A stretch of DNA of 64,000 nucleotides from Chiridota heheva (taxonomy: Eukaryota > Echinodermata > Holothuroidea > Apodida > Chiridotidae), in NCBI GenBank assembly GCA_020152595.1, contig JAIGNY010004493.1, positions 33,501 through 97,500 of the forward strand, given 5' to 3'. A model generated the notes under the pieces. It did not search any database. It saw only the letters and a list, made by a program, of their open reading frames with translations, and had not been told where the DNA came from. Numbering within the stretch: position 1 is the first letter of the stretch; every line of letters starts with the position of its first letter. Positions 11,621-23,184 of this stretch are shown in pieces. Both the position numbers and the translations under genes were made by a program.

Positions 11621-12579
11621 TGAATACCTTAATATATTTTCTCTACAATATTGAACAGAATAGCGACCTTTTTTAAAGCTCCAATATCAAATGTTTAGAA
11701 CTTCGTTTTTTTCTTTTAATTTAACATTAAAATGAACACCGTAAGCACTGATAATTGCACAATCATGCTCAACAATTCAATCCAAATAGTTGAGCTGCAG
11801 GTAGCACAAAACAAATGGGGTATTACTCCACAAAAATGAGAATCGCCAGAGAAACAGCCAATGAAAATAATTTTAAGAGGTTTTAATGTGACAAGAAGGA
11901 AGCTCAGAAGTTGACAGAGATGGTATAGGTCTTGGCTATGAATGTCCAAACTGGACAAGATCTGCTTCAGACAGTTTGATGGAGAACTAACTTAACCATG
12001 GATCTAAACCAAAATTTAAGTCATTTGGTACAGTAGGTGAGGGTGCACAGCTTCTTTTCACATTGGCCTAAACAAGGGCCAAAAGTCTAGTAACCCCTAT
12101 TGAAATCACCGTCATCCAAGAGATATTAGATAGTACTTTTTTTTGATCTGTGCCCTTCAAAATAGAACGTATTTTCGTTTGCTATATCTGTGGCAGTGTA
12201 TTATCTTGCACATACATTTAATAATTTCCCTCTTAGAGTTGTGATAATTTTGATCCTTATTTCTAATTTAATAGTTCACCTGGAGCTTATAGGGACAGGT
12301 AGAAAATTTATATTCATCAAAAAAGAGATGTAAGTTCTGAACAGAATACTTTAAATTACTTTAAAAGCATCTTTAGTTTCCAAATCAAAGTTTGAACAAA
12401 TTTGAATGTATGTGAATCATTAGATTTCTCTTTTTTTCTTGATAAATTTTGAATAGAGGGTATGATGGAGATAAAAAGCTCTTGATCATATTCAGTCAAC
12501 TTATAGTTTTATCATTTCATGCATACATGCATGCAGAGAAAGCACACATAAGTCACCTTTGACCAGCATTGTAGGAAGA
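11621..12579. other. No gene recognised
   Basis: A plain AT-rich stretch with no domain-bearing frame and no clear repeat. ATGCATACATGCATGCAG at 12516-12533 is a small palindromic run. Confidence 0.4.
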
Positions 12580-13042
12580 TATTTGACATTGGGGGCCAAA
12601 TTTTGTTTTTGTCTCAACAAATCTTGAGGGGGGAAGGAGGTCCGTAAGTTTAAAATATTGGTAAAATTGCCAGAAAATGATGAAGAATTGAAGAAAATTT
12701 TAGTAGAAAATAGATACTAAATTAAATTTCAATATGTCAAACAAATGAAGGAAATTTCCCAAAAATCAAAGCAAATTTCTGGAAAAAATGAAAAAACTTT
12801 TTCCTGAAAAATTGAAAAGACTCAAAATAAAGATTTTGAAAAAATGAAGAAATTTTCTCAGAAAATCTGAGAGAGATGGTGAAGGCAAATTTCATTATTA
12901 TTTATATATATAAATATAAATATAATGGAGATTTTTTAAAAATTGAATATATAGAATATTAAATATCAGAAAAATCTGAGAGATGGTGAAGGGAATCTGA
13001 CTCGTCAAAATCAATTCGTTAAAAGTTCATTATTATTATCAT

Positions 13043-13073
<31 letters not shown>

Positions 13074-13191
13074 ATTTTCTTTTTTGAGGGGGTGGGGAAG
13101 GGCCAAAATGGTACTTGGGACTCCCAAAATGAAATTATTGTTGGGGGGTCCTTAGTCCTCTTAGCCCTCCAGTTCCTACACCACTGTTGAC
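12580..13191. mobile_element. Non-autonomous hAT-like element, probable
   Basis: The interior is made of degenerate AAATTT/GAAAA-type short repeats and two AT dinucleotide tracts (12902-12925, 13038-13075). The right end has a G-rich run and CTACACCACTG (13178-13188), the inverse of the CAGTGGTGTAG start of hAT ends. The left end near 12590 has GGGGGCCAAATTTTG but no clean TIR. Confidence 0.45.
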
Positions 13192-13895
13192 TTGTTTTCA
13201 GGTTAACCCAAGAATTTGCCATAAACGGGAAGTGAATGAACATCGGGTTAACACCTTGCTCTCTTTGAGAAGTGTTCAGAGAACCAGGCAGTGGTATATT
13301 CCCTACCATTGGGACCAACAGCTGTATGTCCTCTACGGAGGATGGTGAGCACCATTCAACCATTGCCACTTCTCTTAACAGCTGAATGAGGAGTAGGAGT
13401 TGAAGACGACATACTTTAATGTTCAGTGTATCTGTCTGCCATGCTGAAAAATTTCTCTTTAAGCCTACCCGCACCCCACACCTGAGTCAATCCTGAAAAC
13501 TCAGGTATGACAATTATCAACCCGACTTCCTGTTCAGTGTATTGTGTTTCCATTCCAAACAATGACATGCACACCACAGCCAAGTAGCCCAAAGCTGTTT
13601 GTTGAGATTACATAAAGCCAAAGCTGAATAATCAAGGCATTTTTGTGATTGATATCACTCATCCATGTCAGGTGTCTTAGTGAGAGAAGTTTGTTTCAAA
13701 CTGGTGATAAAAATAGCTGTGTATCATAATGCCTAAGGTAATGATGTGCATTAACTGTGAATGATTGACGGACAATTTCTCCTAAGGAAAGATATTGCTT
13801 CATGTGCATTGTATCTGCAGAAAACCGAGTGACCAGATTGAACAAGCTTCAAACCTGTGACTTCCAGCATCTCTACCAACTGAGCTACCTGACGT
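13192..13895 (-). mobile_element. tRNA-derived SINE, copy A
   Basis: On the minus strand 13895-13840 reads like a tRNA 5' half: AGGTAGCTCAGTTGGTAGAG (A box) then GGTTTGAAGC (B-box-like). The far end (13200-13400) matches a second copy at 55960-56160, including CGGGTTAAC, GAGAAGTGTTC and AGAGAAC with AGGCAG. The 'GCCTTGCTC...AACC' pattern there is a common SINE body in deuterostomes. The centre is longer than in copy B, so it may hold an insertion. Confidence 0.7.
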
Positions 13896-13909
13896 CTTAA
13901 AGTCAGGCA

Positions 13910-14690
13910 ATTACTTCCATTCAATTAATGTTGGTTGAGGACCGAAAAAACAATTCTTTAAAGTTAAGATAAAGAAATATTGTGATGTCACAAAATTTCA
14001 ATCAAACTTAAAATGCAGTAAAATGGTAAATTTTGTAACCAATTCTAAATGAAGCTTTGTTATTTTCTTGATCTAGAGCATATTTTCATGGTTTGTGGGC
14101 TGTTTTCGTGGTTTGTGGGCTGTGGGCTGTTTTCGTGGTTTGTGGGCTGTTGTTTGTGGGCTGTTTTAGTGGTTTGTGGGCTGTTTTTGTGGTTTGTGGG
14201 CTGTTTTTGTGGTTTCAGGCCTATTTAGATGGTTATTGGCCTATTTTAATGGTTTGTAGCCAATTTTCAAGGGTTATAGCCAATTTTCATTGTTTGTAAC
14301 ATATTTTCATGGTTTGTAGCATATTTTCATGGTTTTAGCATATTTTCATGGTTTGTTGCATATTTTCATGGTTTGTAGCATATTTTCATGGTTTTAGCAT
14401 ATCTTCATGGTTTGTAGCATATTTCCATGGTTTGTAGCATTTCTATGGTTTGTAACATATTTTCATGGTTTGTAGCATATTTTTATGATTTGTAGCATAT
14501 TTTCATGGTTTGTAACCTATTTTCATGGTTTGTAAGCTATTTTTATGATTTGTAGCATATTTTCATGGTTTATAGCCTATTTTCATGGTTAATAGCATAT
14601 TTTCTTCCAATTAAGCTCAAGTTGTTGCTACCTGTTTAAGATGTGGTTAAACCAATATACTTGGTTCTTGATTTTTTTGATCATGCAGGG
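13910..14690 (-). mobile_element. Minisatellite-bearing element (family R2), copy A
   Basis: The array at 14083-14600 has flanks that match, in inverted orientation, those of the copy at 26866-28578. On one side TTTCTTCCAATTAAGCTCAAG pairs with CTTGAGCTTAATTAGAAGAAA at 26892. On the other side the AAAATGCAGTAAAATGG region pairs with the CCATTTTACAGCATTTT region near 28202. The array is therefore internal to a dispersed element. Confidence 0.7.
14083..14600. repeat. 20-bp minisatellite, array A
   Basis: About 25 units of CATATTTTCATGGTTTGTAG. The left third uses a GC-richer variant, GGGCTGTTTTCGTGGTTTGT, so variants are spatially sorted. It is the inverse of the 26921-27960 array. Confidence 0.93.
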
Positions 14691-14918
14691 ATCAAGACAT
14701 CTTGAAAATGAAAGACATGTAACGCTGGTAATGAATGCAACAGGTGGTGACGTAGCGTATGGGGTAATATATAATAAGGGGTAATATATTAACCCTTTGA
14801 TTGCTACTTTTCAGAATCTTTCAGAGACAATATTTCAGACACAACCGCAGAATACTTACCGTTACAAACACTTAGATTAAAATTTGTTCTTAAACATTTA
14901 CCCCGCTAAGCATAGAGG

Positions 14919-15083
14919 GGATATTTACGAGAGTTATACATACCTTCCATGTTATAAACATGCAATCTAGTCACATGACCTGATTCTAACGCACTTCTAA
15001 CCGACCTTTAAAACGTAGTTTCCAGCCCAGCCCTGGCCTCCATAATACCTCTACTAACCCTCACTTAACATTCCACCAAGGCC
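14919..15083 (+). repeat. DIRS left inverted terminal repeat
   Basis: ATATTTACGAGAGTTATAC, CATGCAATC and CACATGACCTGATTCTAAC match the reverse complement of 23185-23351 over about 150 bp with scattered changes. Confidence 0.88.
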
Positions 15084-15107
15084 TGAACGAGAGAGGAGGC
15101 GGGACGG

Positions 15108-15215
15108 GATGCATGGAAGGTAAGTATAACTCTCGTAAATATCTCCGCTACGCTTAGCGGGGTAAATTTACTTCTAGTTATACCTTACCTTCCATGCTAT
15201 AAATATGCAATCAGA
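15108..15215. repeat. Internal copy of the DIRS terminus
   Basis: 15108-15168 is the reverse complement of 14895-14955 (both with CCCCGCTAAGC and ATATTTACGAGAGTTATA on one strand). 15163-15215 repeats the right terminus in direct orientation (TAGTTATACCTTACCTTCCA). This resembles the internal complementary region that DIRS elements use to rebuild their ends. Confidence 0.65.
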
Positions 15216-15599
15216 TTGCAACAGAGGATAGGAAGGAAGAGAGTTCAGGTTGTAGCACAATTTTCTAAAGGCTGGTCCTAAAACTCTCACTAGTCTTATC
15301 CTGCTTAAAGGACGAAAAACGAAATTCCGTCTCCTCTTAAGGATGAAAGACCTCTGAATAGAAACTATTAAAAATAGTAACCCACTGCTAGTTATAACAA
15401 GAGAACAGGAAGCACCCTGTTAAGAATAACCAAGGCAAGACGTCTACAGAACATAGGTTAAGTCATCCGCAAAAGCATGCGAACAGAATCCGTTAGTGAA
15501 CAGAGTCAAAGTGTAAACACACCCAACACATGACAAAAACTAACAAGGTTTGTCAGAGGACCATGGCAGTTTGTATAAGCATAAAGGGATCAAACCATC

Positions 15600-15840
15600 T
15601 GTAAAGTTAAACCAAACAGAAGCGGGCAGAACTGTGTTAGTATAACATAAACGAAATAAAAGGTGCCGAAGGTTGGCCAAATTCTGTAAGTAAAAGTAAA
15701 AGAACAATCGCCAAAACAACGGCAAAGTTTTGTTAGTAAGAATAAACAAAATAAAAAGAGCCTAAACAACGGCAAAAAATTTTGTTAGTAAAAGAAAATT
15801 AATAAACGTGCCAGAACAGCGGCCGAAATCTGTTAATGAA
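15600..15840. repeat. Degenerate repeats of about 57 bp in the DIRS 3' region
   Basis: Four loose copies share GCC(A/G)AAACAACGGCA and TTTTGTTAGTAA with AATAAA-like joints. They probably lie in the non-coding 3' part of the element. Confidence 0.6.
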
Positions 15841-15869
15841 TGACTAGGTCATTAAGAAAATAAACGGAA

Positions 15870-16420
15870 GAATCTTAACTGAACAAGAGAACGTGAATAA
15901 TTGAAAGCAAGAATATTCACCTCAAGAAAAGGGTGGTCCTCTTCTCGAAAGAACGGCCCTGCAACTCCGCCTTGATAGTCTGGTATAACCTTCAGATATG
16001 CGGAGACGAACGTGGCTGGTGTTTTCCATACCGCAGCGCGAAGAATCTCGTTAGGGAAATCCCACCAAAAAGCGTAATTGATGTAGTTATGCCTCGTACC
16101 TGATTATGTGCTTTAACCGATCTTTCTGTGAATAACGCGGATTTATTGTATGTAATTGCCTGAACAATCCAACTTGAAATCGTATCACGCGAGACAGCGT
16201 AAGACGGATACTGTAAGGACACGAATGAAATGTTTACGTCGTTCTGAAAAGACTGAGTATGTTTAGTATAGTGCTTGAGACATCGAATGGGGCACCAGGC
16301 CTTGTCCTCTGCCTTGACAGAAAACATAGCGAGTGACAGAAGGAATATAGGTTTCGGTAAAAACTCTAATGTTTGGTTCTTGGCTAAAAAGGCTGGGTCG
16401 GGCACGAGTCAAACGTCGTC
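15870..16420 (-). pseudogene. DIRS tyrosine recombinase, C-terminal part
   Basis: The minus strand gives WCPIRCLKHYTKHT, then SRDTISSWIVQAI, then KAHNQVRGITTS, the box with the catalytic His and Arg, here with a small insertion between them. After a frameshift, RAAVWKTPATFVSAYL at about 16040-15990 follows and ends in the nucleophile Tyr context. These are the features of the DIRS/crypton-type tyrosine recombinase that inserts the circular cDNA. The N-terminal half (16420-16900) is too decayed to follow. Copy inactive. Confidence 0.82.
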
Positions 16421-16916
16421 GGATTCAAAGCAAATATAGCTTTCTTAGAGTGAAAGCGTGTGAACGGCACCTCTGCATCTAGCAGAGGCCGTGGGGAGTA
16501 GAAATAACGTTTTGATCGTCGGTCCTTTAGTGGACATTCTGAGAAAGGCTCAAACAGTGCCTGTGCTATATCTCGAGAACCACCTGCACATCCCAAGGGG
16601 GAGTGAGGTTCCGAACTAAAGGTCTTTGTTATAACATTCCTTTAATCAATCTTCCCAGAGGCTGCGCGTCGGTGATGGTCGAACCATCTCGAAAGCCCTG
16701 GTGGATAGCCGCTATGGCTGTCCTGATCATACATCACCTTGCCCAGTACTCTCGGTACTAGTGCGAATGGTGAGAAGGCATAGCCTACGAAGTGGGTCCA
16801 CCTGATTGTGAACGCATCGACTCTTCAGACTCTTGTGTTGGGTGTCAGAGCGCAAAAAATTGGTAGCTTGTGGTTGGCCACAGACACAAACAGATCTACA
16901 TCTAGGAGACCGAAGG

Positions 16917-17435
16917 TCAAGCAGATCGCCTCAGCCACCCGCGGGAGAGGGCCCATTCTGTGGGGGCTTCTTGGAGGCAAGATAACAGATCCGCGATCGT
17001 GTTCTCCTTGCCTGGCAGGTGCACCGCCTGGAGTGTGACCTTGTTCGTCATGCACCAAGACAGAAGGGACTTGGTTAGGATCCAAAGTCTTCTGGATCTC
17101 ATGCCTCCCTGTCTGTTGATAAACACCACTACTGTGGTGTTGTCAGTGCATATGAGAACAGTCTTGTTCCGTATCCATGGTAGGAAATGACCAAGAGCCC
17201 GAGCCCGGCATGCTGCCGCTAGTTCCAACAAATTGATGTGCTGACCACACCAAGCATCCGTGCAAAATCCCGCAACTGGGGACCACGCTAAATGCGCTCC
17301 CCACCCCATCAAAGACGCATCGGTCACCACTGACACAGGTTTGACGGGTGGAAAAATCACTCCGTGACAGGTGAGAGTGGACGCACCACCACCAAATGTG
17401 GGGGACCACTGCCTGTGTACGGGGGACGAGGACAC
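16917..17435 (-). pseudogene. DIRS RNase H domain
   Basis: One open minus-strand segment has all the RNase H landmarks in order: VVTDASLMGWGAHL (first Asp), INLLELAAACRA (Glu), LICTDNTTVVVFIN (second Asp) and PGKENTIADLLS (last Asp). It degrades the RNA template during reverse transcription. It lies directly downstream of the RT in the same element but out of frame with it. This is the best preserved piece of the element. Confidence 0.9.
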
Positions 17436-17699
17436 TGAGGTCCTTCCTGGATGGGATGAAATGATCCAGTAGATGAAAATGTAGATCCTGCATGTAAAAC
17501 CTGCACATAGGTACTACATCTACTAGGCTGGCTAGGTATCCTAGGAATACCAGCCACGCTCTCGCCGGTGACGCCGGTTGCAAGAGGAGGGGGTCGGCTC
17601 CAGCCCTCATGGCTAGGTTCTGCTCCTCCGTCAGTCGTATAAGACCTTGTGTAAAATCTTGGCGAGGTTGATCACCCACCCTAAGTCCTGATAAGCCAC

Positions 17700-18226
17700 A
17701 CTTATGACTACGTTCGTGTGTTCTGCGACGGTGGCTGTGTCTACTGTAACAATCAGCCAGTCATCTAGATACATAAAGATTTTGATGCCTTGCTTTAACA
17801 GGAAGGCCGTTAGAACCCTTATAATTCAGGTGAAGACCCTGGGGTAGTCAATAGCCTGAAAGGTAACACCCTGAACGTGTACGTAACTCCCTCGAATTGG
17901 AACGACAGAAAATGCCTGTCTTCCTTGAGCATCGGCACATAAAGATATGCGTCCACGAGGTCAACGGAGGTGGCCCACAGGCCCCTCGTCAACTGAGGGA
18001 GGATGGAGTGAAGAGTCTCCATCTTGAACTTCAACGGACGAATGAATCTGTTGAGTGGTCTCAGATTGATGATTGGGCGCCACTTGTTCCCCTTCTTGGG
18101 AGCCAGGAAAAACATGGACATTACTAGGTTCCTGGGAGGATTCGAGATGGGGGTGATGGTGTTCTTCACCAGCAGCTCTCTGATCTCTTTCATCAACAAC
18201 TTTGTGTGGTCGCTTAAACGAGGCAT
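17700..18226 (-). pseudogene. DIRS reverse transcriptase
   Basis: 18226-17819 encodes FLAPKKGNKWRPIINLRPLN (fingers), KMETLHSILPQLTRG, then SVDLVDAYLYVPM, with the first catalytic Asp in the DLVDAY box, and FRVLPFRLLTTPG. A frameshift ends this frame at 17819. The YLDDWL active-site box is at 17771-17754 in another frame, followed by GWVINLAKI. The family normally reads through to RNase H in one frame. Confidence 0.88.
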
Positions 18227-18396
18227 AGGGGTGGGGCGAAAGACCCCCCCTATAGGCGGGGGAGTTGTGAACTCTAGACGGTAACCCTACTGAATGGTTC
18301 GTAGCACCCATTTGTCTGTGGTGATTTTCTCCCATGCCTCTGGAAATGTCCCTAAACGCCCCCCTCCCCCGACTGGACCACCCGTCAATGGGGGCA

Positions 18397-19113
18397 TCAG
18401 GGGTGGGTCAAAAGCGCTGCCCCTTGCCCTTTCCCACCCTCAGGAGGAAAAGGAATCGCTCTGCATGCAGAGGGGAAGGAGCGTAGACCGCTCTCTGCCA
18501 CATTCACACTGCCAGTCCACAAAGTGGACTCCTGGCAAGAGAAAGAAGCTGTATAGGGTCCCATTACTGCGTTATGGCGACAATGGGCCCATCGCTGGGT
18601 AGGGGTACCCCGGCCCCGTTCAGGGGCAGAAGGACGGCGATGTGCGGGAGGAGAAGAAAAAGTCTTCATCCTCACTAACAGCTTCTTAGTCTTCCAAAGA
18701 TCGTCCTGTCGGCCAGCTTGGTGCAACAGGACATCTCGGTAGTGACCTGCAAACAGGTCCAGGCCTTCTGTTGGTAAGTGCCGAAGGTCCGTCTGAGTGG
18801 CTTCAGAGAGTTCAAGGAGAGGGAGAGCTTTCTCGCGCCTCTCCATGACTACTTTTGTAGAGACTCGGGCGATTTGGTCGACTGTCGCGTCGGGCAAATC
18901 CAAGAGTCCTGTTAACAAAGGTGCGGTCGTTGTAAGGACATCGGTTGGCAGATGTTTATGCAAAACCGAGTCTAATCCCTCTGTCACCCATACGGTGAAG
19001 GCTTGGTAACTAAAGCCCCACTGTATGGCCCGGTCAACAGCTGTTAGGGAATCTTCCCTTCGCTGGACCGCAGGATCAAGAAATTTCTTGGTCCTGCCCA
19101 CGGAGCTGGACAC
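18397..19113 (-). pseudogene. DIRS Gag-like region, C-terminal part
   Basis: A 238-residue open minus-strand segment upstream of the RT contains LTAVDRAIQWGFSYQAF, a helical middle with LLTGLLDLPDATVDQIARV, and an Arg/Pro-rich end. Position and composition match the Gag-like ORF of DIRS elements. No enzymatic motif is seen. It is followed by a frameshift into the region before RT. Confidence 0.7.
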
Positions 19114-19427
19114 CGCTGTGGTGCCACTCGCGGGCTGGGCTGGTGGAGGAGTTGTTACACTCCTTCCAAGATCAAGGGGGAGCCTATGAGCGCCTGACAG
19201 ACAGCTGGTTGGACACGCGTGGCCTTGTCAACCTCTTTGTTGTAGGCCGTCCAGTCCCTGTCCGGGGTCCTGGCCCAATGCTAAACCCTGGTCACCAAAG
19301 AGGCATCGATGAGGATTGTCTAGCCGTTGGCTTAGTTTCCCTTGGGGCTGAGCTGAGCAGTCTGCGCAGAGACTGTGAGCCCGCCTCTACGAGAGGTGGT
19401 TCTACAACATGCAGCTTTTTTTCCATT

Positions 19428-20137
19428 CTAGAAAATCAATGAGCTGGGAAACCTGCTCCCCTTGTAAAAGGGGTCCACTGGGGAAAATGGCAGGAAGAGG
19501 ATCTCTTCCGGTACCCAGTAGGATACGAGGGTCCTATCTAGTGCGGTCTGCATCATTGATGCGGCACTGGGGAAGACTTGAACCAGAGCAGCGGGAAGAA
19601 TCCCCCATTCTGAGGGGTGGTCCCGTGCCTTGGGGATAAGATCGTCCAGAAAATCGACATCCTCTCCGGGGATACATGTCGAGGGCATCCACCTCCGAGA
19701 CCTCAGGATCGGGTGGATGCCATGCCACGGCAGTAGCAGCTGCCAGGGGGCAAGGTGCAGGAGGTGGTAGCCTCCACTCCAGCACCTGGGACAACAAAGT
19801 CTCAAGAGTCTGCTTGAATGTGTCCTTGAAGTTGGGATCCTTGAGGGGATTTTCCATTTGTCGCTTCCTAAGCCTCCGCCTGGGCTCAGGGAGGACGAGG
19901 AAGAGGAGGACTGGTAATGTTGACTCCGTCCTCTCCTGTGTGTACTATCCCGTTCTCTGTCCCTCCTCGGAACCTGCCTCACTCAGGGATAGTATCGCGG
20001 GGCGGGAGAGCCGGGCTCCGCCACAGCAATCAGCACAAAAGGTGTACACGTAAGCGTACGCCTACTCAGCCTGCGGGACCCGTCACCAGGTGCCCAGCTG
20101 AGAGTGGGCGGTGACTTCACCTCCCGGGCGGGCGGGG
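19428..20137 (-). pseudogene. DIRS Gag-like region, middle part
   Basis: Two overlapping minus-strand frames encode a low-complexity segment with a Ser run and Arg-rich RRDRERDSTHRRGRS, followed by short segments with PLKDPNFKDTFKQTLETLL. Such basic, Ser-rich stretches are usual in Gag-like proteins. The sequence is continuous with the Cys-rich start at 20138-20590 but shifted in frame. Confidence 0.65.
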
Positions 20138-20590
20138 GCTGCGGCTTGGGCTTGAATGGCGGTGGAGGGAAGGGGAAGGGGTCTGACTGTCGCTTCTCCA
20201 CTCTCTTGCAGCTTTTTTAAAGTGCCGGTCGCGGTGGAGTCTATGCTCCAACCATGCCGCTTGATCCCAGTCACTGCACAGAGTACACGGGTTGGACTCG
20301 CAGCATAATTTGCACGTGTAACACATGAGATGGATGTCACCAGAGTGTAACTTAAGGAAGCCTTTACACGTGACGCATCGTGGGACATCTTGGGTGCGTA
20401 ACGCACTAACACTCGGAGACCTGTCCCCCGTGTCGATGATACTGGTGAAATATATTGCGGAACTGTAACGTTCAACGTGGAAAATCTTACTGAGGCACTT
20501 CACACGGTCATTGGAACTGCTTAGCCAATGGCTACAGAAACAAAAAGAAAATAGCTCTCGTGATGCTATACTTTTTGTGAAGTTTGTCAC
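20138..20590 (-). pseudogene. DIRS Gag Cys-rich N-terminus, copy 1
   Basis: The frame begins near 20590 and encodes a Cys cluster: RCVTCKGFLKLHSGD, HLMCYTCKLCC, NPCTLCSDWDQAAW. This CxxC...CxxC...CxxC layout before an acidic/Trp segment resembles the zinc-finger-like start of Gag in fish DIRS elements. A one-base deletion after HFKKAA throws the rest out of frame. It abuts the remaining Gag sequence. Confidence 0.75.
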
Positions 20591-21046
20591 TTATCACCTG
20601 ACCACATAGCTTCGTAGCTAGCGGGTCTATTTTCAGGTTTATTGTACAGTGTACGCTATCCCGTTACAAAACTCTGGAGCCCTACGGACCCGTTCACCGG
20701 AGCCGTAGGCCACGGAGCTGTATGATAGATCCATCACAGACCCGTGAATACGGACCATGGACACGGGCCATGGAACCGTGAACACGAGCTGTACGGAGCC
20801 AATCACCGAAGCCGTGCGGACCCGTGAAAGTAATGTAATGGCTCAACAATGAGCCGTAAAATTACTTATAGCTCACCTCTTTGGGCGCCACCTTTTTGTC
20901 GCCCTACCAGTCCCTACACTGAACCGTGGTCCACAGTAGTGGTGTACAAAGGAGTTACCCACTAACAATATATGCCTCACGGACTCGGTAGCATCGAGAA
21001 GGGGGCGCTAGTGATTTATTCTAAGTGACGTCTAGGACGCCACTTA
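20138..21046 (-). repeat. 909-bp tandem duplication in DIRS, copy 1
   Basis: This is nearly identical to 21047-21954, with only a couple of dozen differences by eye. It contains the Cys-rich Gag start (20590-20138) and the region before it, including a run of short CCGTG/ACGGA motifs at 20680-20830. Copy 1 has lost one base in CTCTTGCAGC (copy 2 has CTCTTGGCAGC), which shifts the Gag frame. Confidence 0.93.
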
Positions 21047-21419
21047 GCTGCGGCTTGGGCTTGAATGGCGGTGGAGGGAAGGGGAAGGGGTCTGACTCTC
21101 GCTTCTCCACTCTCTTGGCAGCTTTTTTAAAGTGCCGGTCGCGGTGGAGTCTATGCTCCAACCATGCCGCTTGATCCCAGTCACTGCACAGAGTACACGG
21201 GTTGGACTCGCAGCATAATTTGCACGTGTAACACATGAGATGGATGTCACCGGAGTGTAACTTAAGGAAGCCTTTACACGTGACGCATCGCGGGACATCT
21301 TGGGTGCGTAACGCACTGACACTCGGAGACCTGTCCCCCGTGTCGATGATACTGGTGAAATATATTGCGGAACTGTAACGTTCAACGTGGAAAATCTTAC
21401 TGAGGCACTTCACGGTCAT
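21047..21419 (-). pseudogene. DIRS Gag Cys-rich N-terminus, copy 2
   Basis: The frame is intact from about 21419 through the Cys cluster and on to a Pro-rich FPFPPPPFKPKPQ tail. It then runs into the duplication junction instead of the rest of Gag. It is probably the first copy transcribed from the right terminus, but it leads to a truncated product. Confidence 0.75.
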
Positions 21420-21954
21420 TGGAACTGCTTAGCTAATGGCTACAGAAACAAAAAGAAAATAGCTCTCGTGATGCTATACTTCTTGTGAAGATTGTCACTT
21501 ATCACCTGACCACATACCTTCATAGCTAGCGGGTCTATTTCCAGGTTTATTGTACGGTGTACGCTATCCCATTACAAAACTCTGGAGCCCTACGGACCCG
21601 TTCCCCGGAGCCGTAGGCCACGGAGCTGTATGATAGATCCATCACAGACCCGTGAATACAAACCATGGACACGGGCCATGGAACCGTGAACACGAGCTGT
21701 ACGGAGCCAATCACCGAAGCCGTGCGGACCCGTGAAAGTAATGTAATGGCTCAACAATGAGCCGTAAAATTACTTATAGCTCACCTCTTTGGGCGCCACC
21801 TTTTTGTCGCCCTACCAGTCCCTACACTGAACCGTGGTCCACAGTAGTGGTGTACAAAGGAGTTACCCACTAACAATATATGCCTCACGGACTCAGTAGC
21901 ATCGAGAAGGGGGCGCTAGTGATTTATTCTAAGTGACGTCTAGGACGCCACTTA
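21047..21954 (-). repeat. 909-bp tandem duplication in DIRS, copy 2
   Basis: Second copy of the unit, ending at GGACGCCACTTAGCTG, the same words as the junction at 21035-21050. Confidence 0.93.
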
Positions 21955-23184
21955 GCTGATCAAAATAGACTCAGGTAACTTACGTCCGATAGACTGCACC
22001 CGTGGTCCTGCCAACTCAGTGGCGTTGAGTCAGAAGCCTCCAGGGGTTGAATCACGTAAAAGTTGACAAAGTAAACTACTAACACAGACCTCCACGGCTC
22101 AGTAGCATCGGGCGGTGGTCATGGCATAAGTAGAAACTCTGAGACTATAATGATTTATATCACCTTTGGCGTTTTAAAAGAAAAAATATTTATATAGAAA
22201 ATACATATATATAAATCAATATATATATAGATATATACTCACATCAAGCTTCCCCTACAGGGGATGTACTTACGATCCATACGCGGGTGAGACGGGTCTG
22301 TGGGAGACGTCAAACATAGTAAGGCAAGCCACAGCAATTTAGTACATCAAAAAAGTTTATCACAAAAGTCACTATCTAAACATTTTTAGAAACCCGAGAA
22401 AATGCACCAAAAGTAAATTCTTTAAAATTGCAGGGGTAGCATGGAAAACACGAACCACTTAAAAAGATAAAAAGAAAAGATTAGATCTCCTGAAAAGAGG
22501 ACGTCAGTGAGACACCCTCAAGATCACTGCAACTCCCCAAAACTCAAGCTTGAAAATTAAAAACTCTGTCTTAATTATATGCAAGAAAAACGAACACACG
22601 ACATGTACTGGTAGCGTTAGATAAAACATAGGCTCTCTTGTACCAACTGTGGCTCCTTGAAGCTGTATGAAGCCGACTCCTTGAACATCCTGTGGTGACG
22701 TCAACCTAATACGCATGCGACAACATCAACTGAAGAAATTGGCCTAATGCATACGAGAACCTGTACTGAAGATATCCTAACATGTTAATACAATGCATAG
22801 TATAATGCTAGGCTCTTCCCATAAAAGGGCGGGCCGAGGGTAAAAACACTTAAACCCAGGGGCAAGAGGTCCACTAGAAAGGCACACTGGGTGCTCTTGG
22901 GCCTAAAAACACCCGCCTGGGACCCTCTCAAAATAGCCACCCGTTTTGTACGGATGGAGACAAAAACACTCTATCCTAGGTGTAGGCTTAACGGGAAAGT
23001 CCTGTAAGTAAGAACGAAGAATTCCCGTCCCATGGCTACCTTGTCTTACTTTAGGAGACTAGAAAAGCCAAAAAAAATAAGGCTGAACAGCGTAAAAACC
23101 TGCCTGGTAGAAGCTGAGAGGGAAAAAATTGTTAGAAAAGGTTAAAATTTATAAAAGAAAGTTTGACCAGTTCCAGAGATGTTG
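21955..23184. other. DIRS 5' non-coding region
   Basis: Between the right terminus and the Gag start there is no long open frame. TA-rich tracts lie at 22190-22240. 22800-23040 is richer in G and C, with repeated AAAAACAC words. It should hold the element's promoter, but no clear core element could be chosen. Confidence 0.5.

Noticed and set aside
16808..19639. Several plus-strand frames in the 16.8-19.6 kb region
   Set aside because: They mirror the minus-strand Gag, RT and RNase H of the DIRS element and have no motifs of their own.
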